From Lojkania enalia (taxonomy: Eukaryota; Ascomycota; Dothideomycetes; Pleosporales), in assembly GCA_010094045.1 (NCBI GenBank), contig ML986614.1:209336-273335 (forward strand): DNA of 64,000 nucleotides. Reading direction: 5' to 3'. Below, piece by piece: positions 22,514-33,914 of the stretch. Numbering within the stretch: position 1 is the first letter of the stretch; each line of letters opens with the position of its first letter. A program made the translations under genes and the position numbers. The notes beneath the pieces are model-generated. The model searched no databases, was not told where the DNA came from, and was given only the letters and a program-made list of their open reading frames with translations.

Positions 22514-23828
22514 ATGGCTGCGCTTGCTATTGCTGCCTCGTCGTCCGACGCTGTATCCAAGGTAACCTACCCGTCATGCCCAAATAAAACAGAATGAATA
22601 CTCATGCCCTAGACAGCTTCCTACTAGCTTAGATAAATCTGAGACAAACTGGACGGTAACTCGCCTGTCAACCACAAACTCAGACTCTACACTACTGAGA
22701 GAACCGCGCTCTACGTATCACATCTATCATAAGAAAGAAACCCACAAATGCATATCCCAAACCATATACCCACCCAAGGAACGCCGCTTTGGGCCCACCA
22801 CCAAAGAAATAAAGGCAAAACACAAACAACGAAAGCTCGAAGCCGCGCAGAAGAAAGAGGGAACCGTCACTGCTACATCCGAATCCGCAACCGATGGATC
22901 CTTTTTCCTGCACACACCCTACCTAGCCTTCCACGACCCACCTCGCGTTTTGTACGATGGGAGCACAAAGCACTGCAAGCCCGTTGTATTAATTCACAGC
23001 AAATTCCTGTGGCAAAGATACAAATTGCAGGTTGGGCCTTCCATCGCAGCACGTGGCGTTCTCGACCCGCGGGGCGTGGTATGCTGGCAGCAACATGGTG
23101 GAAACTCCAAGGCTTTAAAAGCCGACGACCGAAAATTGAAAGGATACAAAGTCCGCACGTGGCGTCTTTGGGGTGAGACAGGCAAAAAGTACGTGCACAG
23201 GGTAAAAGCCGCGCGACACGCCGGAGCCAGCCCGGATCCCGATATCCTTGAGAATGAGGCAGACGCACAGACTAATGCTGCGAGGGCTGACGAGGTCGTG
23301 TATCTTAAATGGTCTCGTCCGTTTTCAAGCAATACAAGAAGATACCATTTCGCCTTCCGAGGGATTGATTTCTATTGGAAGGGGACGGGTACAGTTCAGG
23401 AGACGAGGGCCTGCGGGTTCTTTGTTCGTTTTAATCATTTGAAGCTTGTTGCCAAGCTCCCTGCTCCTCTGGAAGTGAAAAAGGCCGGCATGGCCTGGAT
23501 TGAAGTATGTTTGGGGAAGTATACGTCGAGTATTGCGGCGAAGAAGTGTGGGAGGCTTGAGCTTTTTGATGGAGCAATTTGGAGGCTGATCGTTGAACAT
23601 ATGCCATCGGCTCTCCCGCAGATGCTTGTCGATGAAGACGGTAGAGAAGAGGTTGAGAAGCAGAGCGAAGCAGCGCGGACAGAGTTGGTGGGGAAGTCTG
23701 TCTTGTATCATGTTATTGTGGCTACAGCGATGTGCATGATTCTTGGGGAGCAACAAAAACGGGAGACTATTCGGGCTATCATTGAGGCCCTAATCTCTGA
23801 GGGAGCTGTGGGAGGGGTCGGAGGTTGA
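22514..23828 (+). CDS. conserved-looking fungal protein, 419 aa, function unknown
   Basis: Two exons: 22514..22561 (16 codons, MAALAIAASSSDAVSK) and 22617..23828. The 55-nt intron has GTAACC donor and CTAGACAG acceptor. The second exon has an open frame from its first base but no early ATG, so the small first exon is needed to supply the start. A basic N-terminal region (KEIKAKHKQRKLEAAQKK) precedes a folded-looking part from about residue 100 with many Trp and Tyr residues (YLAFHDPPRVLYDG, FLWQRYKLQVG, VRTWRLWGETGKKYVH, YHFAFRGIDFYWKGTG). A hydrophobic C-terminal stretch (LYHVIVATAMCMILGEQQKR) could be a buried helix or a membrane segment. No known family is recognised. Confidence 0.75.
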
Positions 23829-24151
23829 TACGATACCCAGTTTAAAATATGATTTTGACCTGTTAGATTAGCTCTTGCGCTTGGCGCGATGGAGTTGCTG
23901 TCATCCTGAAATAGCTATACTCGGTCACCGGAATTGCCAATAAGTGACGATTACGACGATGATAGCGCGGGTCAAAACAAATTCATCGCCGAATGGTGAC
24001 GAGGTACAGTAATTACCTGTGGCTGGAAACTACATAACGAGACAAGGCATGTACTTGTGTGGCTGGTGCGCCTAGGCTCGAGCTTCCGTCGTAGCTGTCA
24101 AACCACACAATTCAGCATCGCTGGCAGCATCCATCCAGCCAGCCGCCAGCC
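23829..24151. other. short intergenic region before rrf1
   Basis: 323 bp between two co-oriented genes, holding the 3' end of one and the promoter of the other. Nothing specific is recognised. Confidence 0.4.
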
Positions 24152-25132
24152 ATGTCGCGCTCGATGATACCGCGTAACGCCCTCAGCTTATCACAAAGAT
24201 CGCGCTTGTTGCGTGCCCGAGCAATTGAATCGCCATGCCGTCAATTGTACGTATAATACCCACATCAAGCTATCCCTAAGGCTCCCAGCTCACTGTCTCC
24301 AGCACTCTGCAAACCGTGCATAAAAAAACTTCCCACACGTATCATACTGGCCGGGCCTTCTGCACAACGCCTATAGCGCTGAAAAAAGCCGGTAAAGCCA
24401 ACAAGGCGCACGCGCGCTCCGATTCCTCCCCCCCCGCCGCCGATAGCACCCCCACGCCCACAGACGAAGCCTACGATGTCTCGGGCCTCGAGGCACAAAT
24501 ACTAAAGGCGATTGAGCGTTTAACGCACGAGCTGTCTCAGCTTAGGTCCGGCGGGCGGCTCAACCCTGACGTTGTTGAGGGACTGAAGGTGCAGCTGGGA
24601 ACGGCGCGAGAAGGAAAGGAGACGGTAAAATTGCGAGACATTGCACAGGTTGTTCCCAAAGGGCGGTTACTGAATGTCATAGTCGGAGAGCAGCATGTAT
24701 GTCGCGTTCCCGCCTTCTTTCTGACCAGTCGCATTTCATCGCATGCCATGCATCCAGGTTCTCATGCTGACCGCTTCATAGCACGTCAAACCAGTCACAT
24801 CCGCCATCGCCGCGTCCGGCCACAATCTTGTGCCTCAATCTCCCCATCCAGACTCCCCCCTCACAATATCTGTGCCCATTCCCCCACCGACCGGCGAGTC
24901 ACGCCGCGCCGCTCTGGACGCTGCGCATAAGGCTTCTGAACAAGCGGATAGGACTATCCACGATGCGAGGGCGGTACATCACAAAAAGCTAAGGAAATTC
25001 CAGCTCGACAAGGCTGTGCTGCCGGATGACCTCCAGAAGGCTGGGAAGTTGATGGAAGACGTAGTCAAGAAGGGCCACGCAGAAGTCAAGAGAATTGTCG
25101 ACGGTGCTAAAAGGGTTCTTGAAAGTCAGTAG
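24152..25132 (+). CDS. rrf1: mitochondrial ribosome recycling factor
   Basis: 279-aa RRF-family protein that, with mitochondrial EF-G2, splits ribosomes after termination. Three exons: 24152..24246, 24303..24696 and 24782..25132. Introns are 56 nt (GTACGT, TCTCCAG) and 85 nt (GTATGT, TTCATAG), and all phases agree. The Arg/Ser-rich leader (MSRSMIPRNALSLSQRSRLL) is a mitochondrial targeting signal. RRF signatures are LRDIAQVVPKGRLLNVIVGE, the spliced join EQH|HVKPVTSAIAASG, TISVPIPPPTGESRRA and the C-terminal helical hairpin ending KKGHAEVKRIVDGAKRVLES. The family's two-domain layout is complete, with a longer low-complexity linker after the leader. Confidence 0.93.
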
Positions 25133-25384
25133 AGACTTGGCTAGCCCTCGCAAAGAGCGCCGAGGCGTTGTGTATCATGAACATGTTAAAGAGAAGAGGG
25201 AGCCCACGTCGAGCGAACATGTATGATATTCAGGTGGTCTATGAACGAAGCGCTTGTCTACCCATAAACTAAGGAACAACGGAAAATTAACCATTACGCT
25301 ACCAATTCCCACTACCATATCCAATCACCACAATGCCCAAGAACGCCTATGACAAACCTGTTATTGTCCGCCATCTCTATGCAC
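25133..25384. other. short convergent intergenic region
   Basis: 252 bp between the stop codons of rrf1 (+) and the RTA1 gene (-). It must hold both polyadenylation regions. No other feature is seen. Confidence 0.4.
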
Positions 25385-26461
25385 CTAGTTCTTTGGTATA
25401 ACACCCATCTCAACATTACTAGTAATCGGCTGCTCGTTCGACATTTGCACTGGTAAGTAAGCGTCATGACTCCAACCGTTCCTCTCCCTCCTCTTGTGCA
25501 TCTTCAGCGCCTTCTTTTCAGCCTTTTTCGCCTTCTTTTCGGCCTTTCGCTGTTTACGAGGCGGAAACTCCGAGTCAGGGCCTTTGAGGACCAGCCCAGG
25601 GTGAATAACCGTTAGTATCAAGGCTGCCATCAGCATTGGAAATGCATCCAAGACTAAAGGGTACACCTCGTGATATGGCAACGGGTTCGAAGTCTCGATT
25701 CCAGCTGAAAACTCAACGAGTCTGAAGATTATGCGCGTGGTGATGAGCAATAGGACAGCGTACAACGCATATGCCAACCGCCTCCACGTTTCTGCCTGCT
25801 TCAAACCCTGAGCTTTCTCCAAGCGCGAAACCTCCATTTGGAAACGCACGATGAGCCCAGTGAATAGGATGATGAACAGCTCCTGAATTCCAACACCTGT
25901 CATGTATATGTTCTTGCCTGTCTCCATAGTACTGGCACTCGCCCCGGGATTCAACATAGTGCCACCGATGCCTTGTACAATAAAAGACAAGATATCGAGC
26001 CATACGAAGTACTTCCCCATATTGATTGCCTTAATTCGCATCACCGTTCTCTCAGGATGAAAGGTCCAGATCAACCGCCCGGCAGTCATGTAGACGTACG
26101 CATTTATCCATAGAGGGGCGAGTAAGAAGAGGAGGCTGCTTGCGAAGGCCAGAGGTTGCGATTGTTGATTCATAGAACCGAGTGCCCGGGTTATGAAGGA
26201 TACAAGTTCCCAGGAGCAGCCCATTATCATGACCCAGCAGAATACCTTGCGGTAGGTGATTGCTAAGGCGATTTGGGATAGTGTTAGTATGCCGAAAAGG
26301 ATTGAGAAAGCGATAGCGGCGGCGAAGGACGGACTGTAGGCCCAGTTTGCATTGCAAGCATCTGGTGGCACATAGCCGTGATGGCCAGGCACTGCGGTTG
26401 TGCATGTTGGGGTGGGGGTTGTAGTGGCGGGTCTAGAGTATATAGTCGTAGGTGTTGCCAT
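25385..26461 (-). CDS. RTA1-family seven-helix membrane protein
   Basis: Intronless 358-aa protein of the fungal RTA1/Rsb1 lipid-translocating family. A Thr/Pro-rich extracellular N-terminus is followed by PPDACNANWAYSPSFAAA, the usual RTA1 N-terminal motif with two cysteines nearby. Seven hydrophobic segments follow; family motifs are GCSWELVSFITRALGS, the loop QPLAFASSLLFLLAPLWINA, FVWLDILSFIVQGIGG and RIIFRLVEFSAG. The C-terminal tail is highly basic (repeated KKAEKKA) and cytosolic by inference. Relatives affect resistance to 7-aminocholesterol and export long-chain bases; the substrate of this one is unknown. Start is the ATG at 26461. Located convergent to rrf1 and divergent from the 28.3 kb membrane gene. 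Confidence 0.9.
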   Translation of the reverse strand: MATPTTIYSRPATTTPTPTCTTAVPGHHGYVPPDACNANWAYSPSFAAAIAFSILFGILTLSQIALAITYRKVFCWVMIMGCSWELVSFITRALGSMNQQSQPLAFASSLLFLLAPLWINAYVYMTAGRLIWTFHPERTVMRIKAINMGKYFVWLDILSFIVQGIGGTMLNPGASASTMETGKNIYMTGVGIQELFIILFTGLIVRFQMEVSRLEKAQGLKQAETWRRLAYALYAVLLLITTRIIFRLVEFSAGIETSNPLPYHEVYPLVLDAFPMLMAALILTVIHPGLVLKGPDSEFPPRKQRKAEKKAKKAEKKALKMHKRRERNGWSHDAYLPVQMSNEQPITSNVEMGVIPKN

Positions 26462-28279
26462 TCTTTAGACTGGGAAAGAGGAACGATTGGATAAGTAATG
26501 ATAATACTCTATGACTTTGTCCTTGTTGCTTTGATGATACCAAAAATCAATTAGGGGCTGGAAAGCTTGACTGTTAAGTGAAAATGTCTCCTATGAGACG
26601 GTAATCGAGCACCAATATATACTCTCCTGCCTCTGGGGTTGCTTCTTCCTACACCCTTCTCCTTGCGTTTATTCTCCCCGTCCGCCCTCGCTGTTGCGCG
26701 TCATGAAGCATGCCGTCGCAACGCTCTTCCATGACGAGCGAGCGGGCCAATCACATCTTCTGAAAAACCCGAATAGGCTTAGATGATTCTTTATTTAAAC
26801 TTCGCCCTAAGGTCTGTGCTGGTTTTGGCATTGGCTCCAAGCTTTGGATACGGCTTGGCAACTAGGCCGTTACGGGATTTGCCGACTTTTCGCTTGTTTC
26901 CTAGAACAGGTAGAGGTTGCGAATGGGAAGCTCCCATGAAGAAATAAATGTTGGATCCATCAGAAGCAAGTAAAGCAAATGTGTTCCCAATAAGGAAAAC
27001 AGCAGTGGCGGCGTTATTGCATTTATGTACAAACTATTCCATATATATTGGACTAGAATCCAGTGATTAGAGTGCTCTATGGCATATGTCTCGACAAATC
27101 TTTCGTATACCAATGGCCGCTCGGGGCTGGCTATAGGGGTTAGGTTAGCTTAGACGTACGGATATTCTTCCTTTGACGTGGTGGCGTACGTGGTTTTCAT
27201 AGCAGGACTCCAGGAAACGCAAAGACACGGTCGTCCCTTTCATGTAATCCAGTTAGCTTAGAGGAGAGGGTACATAGTGGCGGTTCAGTGCAGGCTCTAC
27301 TATTCGATCGGCTTCATTATTCGCTACTGTACGCCTGCACTTTCTACCCTTGCATGAGCGACGTGAGGATTAACAAGGAATGGTCCGATTTAAAGGTGTC
27401 TATCATTCCCCGCGAAACCGCTTGATTGACGGTTGAAAACTAGAGGTCGGGGGAAATTGACCGTACCGTTGTAACCTTGCCACCTCGAAATTGTTAGCCA
27501 TTATTCTCTCTAAGATGATGGACTGCGGGGAAGCCGGCCGGTGAGCCAGCCGATCGGCATCCCGGCATCCCAGCTAACTCCACGTGCATGAAAAGATTTT
27601 CCGAATGCCATCTCAGCCAAGTCTACCCTGCCAGCGACTCGCCATCCTAAAGGATCGATCATCGACAGGCTGCAATAAACGACGGCCGCGAACACCGTTC
27701 TTCAGGTAGGGATCCCGGAATTTCTCGCCCAACCGTCCTTGCACAGACGGTCGCCAACTATCACGTCTTGGGTGCTTTGTTGGCCCCAGGGCCCTGTGTC
27801 AGTCCCACCCGCATGCCAAGCCCTCCAGACTTGGCTCGTCCACCCATTTGCAATAATCGAGGGGTGGAGTAGCGATGCCGAAAGGTGCGGTGAATCTTAT
27901 CTACCCCTGTACGCCACAGGACGGACATATGGTTCTAAAGGGGACCGGTCGTAGGATGGGTCCAGTTAACCCATGCGACAGCAAGCCCGAATCCGACCAG
28001 CAATCTTGGGTGGTCAGCAGCCTCACGCCTAGCTGCCAATGGGCCATAGCCGACCCATCCAGCCGTCGTCCTAACTTAGCTCGCCCTACTCGCCTCTGTC
28101 CTGATGGGACGGTTTGTTGGTGTAATTAGCTCTACCGATGCCTATCCTCAATGTCGCTTTCGCTGCCTTCTGAAGTCATCTCTGGATGCCTTTGCGCCAC
28201 AACGGCAAACCTGTTCGACAGGACTTTAATTACAATGGTCTATGTATCCACGTGAGCCATCGCGTGGATAACCTTTGGC
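26462..28279. promoter_or_regulatory. 1.8-kb divergent intergenic region
   Basis: Lies between two divergent membrane-protein genes. Base composition varies from AT-rich near 26.9-27.1 kb to moderate GC near 27.7-28.1 kb. I see no splice-consistent gene, tRNA or repeat. The short frames at 26901-27113 (-) and 27739-28129 (+) are not supported. Confidence 0.4.
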
Positions 28280-29584
28280 ATGCGACTTTCCACCATGGCT
28301 CCCAGGGAAAGCCTACGCGCGCTCGAAAGGCGGTTTCCAGTACCGTCTACCCGAACCGATCCACCTACAAGGTCGAGTCTGACCCTCGAAGGGGGTTTTC
28401 TGGAGGCGTGGGCGCAAGGATATAATGTCGGATCTCTTATCATTTTGATCTTGATCGTTTTCTGCAATTATCGCCCCGGTATCTTGCTGCACAAGCTGAT
28501 TTTGCTCGAAGTAAGTTGATCAGTGCTTCACGCGAGCTATATGCTAATATTACAAAGCTAGTACTGGCTCTGTGGCATGGCACGTTCATATTCGCCCAGG
28601 ATCCAGCCTATGGATGGTGAGTCTGACAACGCATTGCTCAATCCCCGACCTAATGATCTAGGTACTTGAGCACTACCGCGACCCTTCTTTTCATATCATA
28701 CCAGATACATAACATCGTTTCATGGTTAAAGATTCGACCATTCCTCCCCAAATGGGGCAGTCGTTTCTTTATTTGTTCTCTTCTTGCCGTTCAGCCATTT
28801 TGGGTGGCGGAAGCTTGGTCGAACTTTGAGTATTTCAACAACTTGGGGTCAGATGCGAATGAGAGAATGCGCCCATGGGAGGCTCTTGTCAGGTATGTGT
28901 TTCTCACTGTCATAAATAATGACTCTAATAACACCACAAAGGGACCCATGGTGGATTTTCACGACATGGAAGTTGATTGACGCAATCAAAAAGACATATA
29001 GTTTCAAGCTATGGGCCCTTGTCAGGATCAACTCGAGATTTGCAGTCATGTTGGCCTGCATGTTCTTTTCTATTGCCTTCCTTCTAACGGACGTTGTTAT
29101 CAATGCCCTCCGTGTTACAAAGGATTCCGGTATCAACCCATACTGGAGATTCGCACTTGTGTTCAAGTGCGCGTCTGATACTATCTTTTTGGATGACTTT
29201 AAGTCCGTTCTCGATGATATAGTCGCTAGATCGCTGAATAACACTTGTGGAATGGCACATCACGGGAGTTATTCGGGCGGCCGCAACTCTTCCATCAGAG
29301 ACGGCACCGAATTCATTGAATGTCGTCCCATGGCCAAAGTCTCGCCTCATCGACCGACGGCTCATTCAAGATACATAAAAGCTCGTCCCCAAACGATGCC
29401 AGCGCCTAGGATTCACGTTCAAAAGGAGACCACTATCACAACAGAGCCACGGAAAACCAGTCAGGACAGTTATGAAAGCAAAAATGAAATTTTACCGGCC
29501 CCAGAGCCTGCAGTGTATCGTGGTAGCCAGGAAAACTTAAGCTTGGGATCGCTCTCTATCAGCTATGTAGGATCCAGAGATTAA
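28280..29584 (+). CDS. polytopic fungal membrane protein, four exons, function unknown
   Basis: 387 aa in four exons: 28280..28510, 28558..28616, 28662..28892 and 28942..29584. Introns are 47, 45 and 49 nt with GTAAGT/GTGAGT/GTATGT donors; phases (0, 2, 2) all match. An in-frame ATG at 28295 gives a 382-aa alternative. After a Pro/Arg/Thr-rich N-terminus there are about six hydrophobic segments: VGSLIILILIVFCNYRPGIL, LVLALWHGTFIFAQDP, YLSTTATLLFISYQIHNIVS, RFFICSLLAVQPFWVAEAW, FAVMLACMFFSIAFLLTDVV and NPYWRFALVFKCASDTIF. The C-terminal 110 residues are polar and probably cytosolic. From memory, proteins with WLKIRPFLPKWGSRFF and DPWWIFTT occur in other filamentous ascomycetes, without known function. 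No transporter or receptor family is recognised. Confidence 0.85.
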
Positions 29585-30544
29585 GCCAATATCATGTCAA
29601 TCACATCAGGGGCCACTTTAGTGTACCACCAATCTCTCTTCATGCACGGCCACCGTCAAGCTCTAATATCTTGGAAGTAGGACTAGATTTCCGGCGATTC
29701 ATTAGTCCACCGTTAGGAACTTTGTCCTTAGCACAGTATGACCAGCGATTGAATGTGAAGGTCGACTAGGAGTGACAAAGGTCCCAAATCATTTCAATAA
29801 TGCAGTCTTAGGAGGCGTCGCCTAAACAACCATCTCGATATTCCTCTTTCAACTCATCCACATCCCAGTTTAAAAGCAAACCCTTCAACTGGGTTTTAAA
29901 GGGTCTCATAGAACGCTGGCTAGCCCGGAGAGCAACTCTACATTTTGCACGCTTGTCTGTCCGACCCTCAAACTCAACTATTCAGCAAAGGACAAATGAC
30001 AGAGCTCAGACATAGTTGGTTTCAACCGCATTCCTTACCTCAGCATCCGCGGCAAGTCTCGCTCAACAGCATTATGCCCTTATCTCTCGTCTCAGGCACG
30101 CCAGCCTTCCGCTACTCCTCAAATCAAATTTTCTGTCCATCTTTTACTCGACAGAGTAGTCTAGACGAACGTATTACAAGATGTTGGCCCATCACTCCTT
30201 ACAAATTTTTTGTCAACTCTTGGCGATTCGCCACCCTCGTTCACGCGCGTCCTTGATACAAATGCGCCGGTGATGGTCCGCCAGTGTGGTCTCAAGAATG
30301 AATCAAGTATAGATGAAGAGTATCCTTATAATTAGTCAAGGGAAGGTTTACGCTACAATGGGTTGTATCAATCAGGTTTTTTAGAAAATATAGTCCAAGA
30401 TAAATGAGGAGATGTGTAAGGAGAGGTTATTCCGAGCTCACCCCAGATGGAATACGTATCCCACGTACGATACCAATATGTTTCAGATAATTGAGCACAC
30501 TTGTGTCAATAGGGAGAGCCCAAATGCTCACCAATAACACTACA
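29585..30544. other. intergenic region between convergent genes
   Basis: About 0.96 kb without a supported gene. It should contain both 3' ends. A frame at 29945-30256 (+) lacks a sensible start and any motif. Confidence 0.4.
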
Positions 30545-31900
30545 TCAAGACAACACTTTGATATTCGTCCATTCAAATCCACCAATGACTGCGGAAGACG
30601 GCTCTACCGGGCTCATAATTTCCCAAAGACTCCGATCAGCGCTAGCAGAGACTGGGCTCATGATGGTTGGAACCATGGCGACAAATTCTTCGTAGGATAT
30701 CATGCCGTCGTCGTCACGGTCACACTGCTTCATCATCTCTGTAAGCTCAGAAGTTGTCAGCAAACTGTCGAGCCCTTGAAGGCATGCTTTCAGCTCATCG
30801 AAAGAAATGTCGCCATTATTGTCTGTATCGAAGAGCTGAAATCTCGCGCGTAGCCGATTCTGCGTATCGGCAGCCATCTTGATCTGAAGCAAAGCAGCGA
30901 ATTGCTCAAAAGTGATTCCGGTACTCCCGGGTTTTCCAGAGATACTGTCTATAGCTGTCTGTATCTCGGCTTTAGTATATTCCCGGCCGGTTGCTGATAA
31001 TACTGTGATAAGCTCATCGGTATCCAAGAATCCGTTACCATCTTTGTCAAATTTGCGGAATGCTTCCCGACACTCAGCTGCCTTCTCGGGCGTGAGCCAA
31101 TCGGTAACAATAGTATCCTTCCTTTTCACTTTGTGCTTGACGAAGGTGTCTAGTCGCTCGACCACATTGAGGGTCATCTGCGTTGCATTCCAGAGCTTCT
31201 GGGGATCGTGCCCGAATCGGACTTGGTTGCCCTCAGCAATCAAGGGTAGATCGAAGCGGATACCTGGGTTGTCCATCAACCTTTTGCCAACCTCTGATGT
31301 CTCACGGCCGTAGTACTAGAATCACAAATATAGTTAGCGTTGAATTACAAAGATCTAGCTTCGTTTCAGCCTTACATGATCACGATGGGGAAAACAGCCA
31401 CATAGATCAATGATGCGAAGATGTTCTTCAAAGATTGTACGAAAGATATGTAGTTCCGTAGGCAAGAGTGGCTCTAGCTTGTTCCAAAACCTTAAACAAG
31501 CCTGCTGGTCCTTTATGTTTTCCTGGTGCGTCAAGATAAGGCATGGAACAAACAAGCACTCTTCCGGCTTCAGCTCTTTAAGCCAATCATGACCTGCATC
31601 CACAATCATCCGTCCAGGTTCGTCACCGGCGTACATGTCAACAGTATGGCGATAAATGTTCCGCGGGAATTGGTCGAGGAGAACCATGAGTGCAAGGCAG
31701 CCACGGGGGGACCATCGCCAATGAGCATAGCGGCCTTTGAGTGCGAGTTCTACGTGGTGACCGAAGCGCGTTCGAATTTCTACGTCTGTTTCGTTGCTTT
31801 TACCAAACCAAAGGTTGAGACATTTCATAACATCGAGGGAGCCGTCAGGTCGACGCAGGAACATGAAATTAATGAGCTCATCCTGGAGATCTCTATTCAT
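30545..31900 (-). CDS. DUF924 domain fused to calmodulin-like EF-hands
   Basis: 431 aa in two exons, 31376..31900 and 30545..31315, joined across a 60-nt intron (GTAAGG donor, GCTAAC, TTCTAG acceptor) in phase 0. Residues about 25-190 match DUF924: LNLWFGKSNETDVEIRTRFG, SPRGCLALMVLLDQFPRNIY, LTHQENIKDQQ, and FPHRDH|YYGRETSEVG, the last motif crossing the splice site. Residues about 248-405 are calmodulin-like, starting LTPEKAAECREAFRKFDKDG. EF loops at about 265-276 (DKDGNGFLDTDE), 338-349 (DTDNNGDISFDE) and 374-385 (DRDDDGMISYEE) keep canonical calcium ligands; the second EF-hand is degenerate. Start chosen at the ATG 31900; the frame is open upstream without a better ATG. DUF924 has no agreed biochemical function. 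A calcium-regulated DUF924 protein is inference from the fusion. Confidence 0.85.
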
Positions 31901-33914
31901 CTTGCAAATTGATGGTCCTTTTGGAGAGACTCGACTGGGGAAGTGACAAAGGAGGAGTCCTGGCTTGGCTTCGAATTGCACGTAACATGTCGATATTTTA
32001 GGGTTCACATTCCATTTTATGTTTGGAAGTTCTTCATTGAGATGCAATTCAATCAATTGGATAATACTAGATTAGAACTTGTTGGTAATTGCTGTCCTGC
32101 TCCTCTAGGTCTTCAGCCCACCGCCACTGTGCCATGAGAGAATACTTTGGCACATCTCCCTAGACATTAGATACGAGAATATTCATAACTTGCGAATGTG
32201 ATTTGATAGACCGAAGCCCCATTTGAGGCGAGGACAGCTTTGACCAATTAAGTGAGCGCAATATCCCTTGGATATGAGCTTGGCCATGCAGCTAACATCG
32301 CATTCATGCATAGCCAAGGACTTTGTCATGAACTTCAAAATTAGATGTCAGACTCAGCACTGTCTATATGCGTCCGGGCATAGGGTGGCCAATCACACTC
32401 GCACAGCGTAGCATCTACCGTTGGCATCTCATTCTATCGCATGAAGGTGGTCTATCATTCCGAATATATGACAGAATACCTCCGTATAGTCTCGATTTTA
32501 AATCGGACTAGAAAAAAAATTGGTATATTTTCTCAAAATCTGTAGATAGATACGTCATTCGATATTAGAGAGCTCAACAACGTGTAATTAGGGCCGAAAA
32601 ACAACACGCCCAATCATTATATCTGGGCTACATGATCTAATCTAGAACACTTGACAAAACATAAAGATATATATTATTCAGTTCACACTTCCCAGTAATG
32701 CGCTCATATATTAGTGCTCTATCCCTCCTAGGCTTCCCATATTTTGTTTCAACCTAGATAACACGCACCTCATCCCCCGTAACCATTTGCATGCTTCTAT
32801 TGAAATTATCGTATATGATGTTTATTCCTCCAAGCTGACATCTCATATCTTTCTTATTCTTCGTGCCAGATTCCCAACGCAGTTGAATTCAGTTCGGCAT
32901 ATTTTCTCTAGTCTCTACGTAACAAACCGTCAACATGAGTATGAAAAATTTGCCTGGAATCGTCTCCAGACGTCTAAGGCAGTGGATTTAGAACTACCAT
33001 CCATCTCTTCTGTGCCACCTCTTCGGTCTTCTTTCTAGCCTTCTCTTCCTCCCTTTAGAACCTAAGCATGGAACCCCGAATATATTGTCACCAAACTTTT
33101 TCTAGATGCTTAGATGTAGATCTCGCGCCTTTCGTCTCTTAGCTGCTTTAATTTTATCAAATATAGCCACCAGAAGTACCTGCATACTATTGGCGTCGCG
33201 TATGCATCTTGTTGCTGCGATGGCGGACTAGAAGCAGACGAAGTTGATAAGGGCTGATTTTGCCTATAAACAATGCCTATTCAGTTTAAATAAATGGAGT
33301 TTATTTGAGGAGACTTTAGTTAAGCGACGGTGAGAGAAGAGGAGGCAGATTAACGAGGATGCTTCTTAATTAATCTGCATTAGATGACATAGGATTATAC
33401 TTCTTGGTTAGTCTAATGTATGGGAGTTTTGAATATCTTGGTATCCTAATTTGTATAGTCTATAGTTTTGAACCTCGGGCTATACATTGCCTAACAGGAC
33501 GCTTGTTAGACATGTAAGAAACTTATAACTGATATAAATTGGTGATGTGTTCACCAGAAAACACGCCTAGTGAAGAGTCGCACATAAATTGTCTTGTCTG
33601 ACATATATGTAAGATGACCAGTCCTTGAATAAGGGTTGGTGGCCGTCATTAAAAATTATATGAGTGACGGCAATATATATAGTACCGAAGAAGTAACTAG
33701 CGGATAATATTAAGAGGGAAATTGAAAGTAATAGGGGAGTAAATAAGAAATAGGACATTGGGGCAAAACTAACTAGTTCGAAAGCAGGCAGGAATTTAGA
33801 ATGAAGGCAACCCGTGTAATCAAAACTAAAAGATGATATGTTAAAAATTCTCTGTAGTGGGATAAGGCAGGGCTGGGGAAACTAGACTTAAGCCTTGGGG
33901 ATGTAGGGACACGG
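31901..33914. other. 2-kb AT-rich gene-free block
   Basis: Visibly AT-rich, especially 32.1-33.8 kb, with many TA dinucleotides and no supported gene. The longest frame (33567-33758, -) encodes 63 residues with a hydrophobic start and no motif. The composition would fit an old repeat degraded by RIP-like mutation, but no coding or terminal-repeat remnant is recognisable. The 5' leader and promoter of the DUF924 gene lie at its left edge. Confidence 0.45.
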
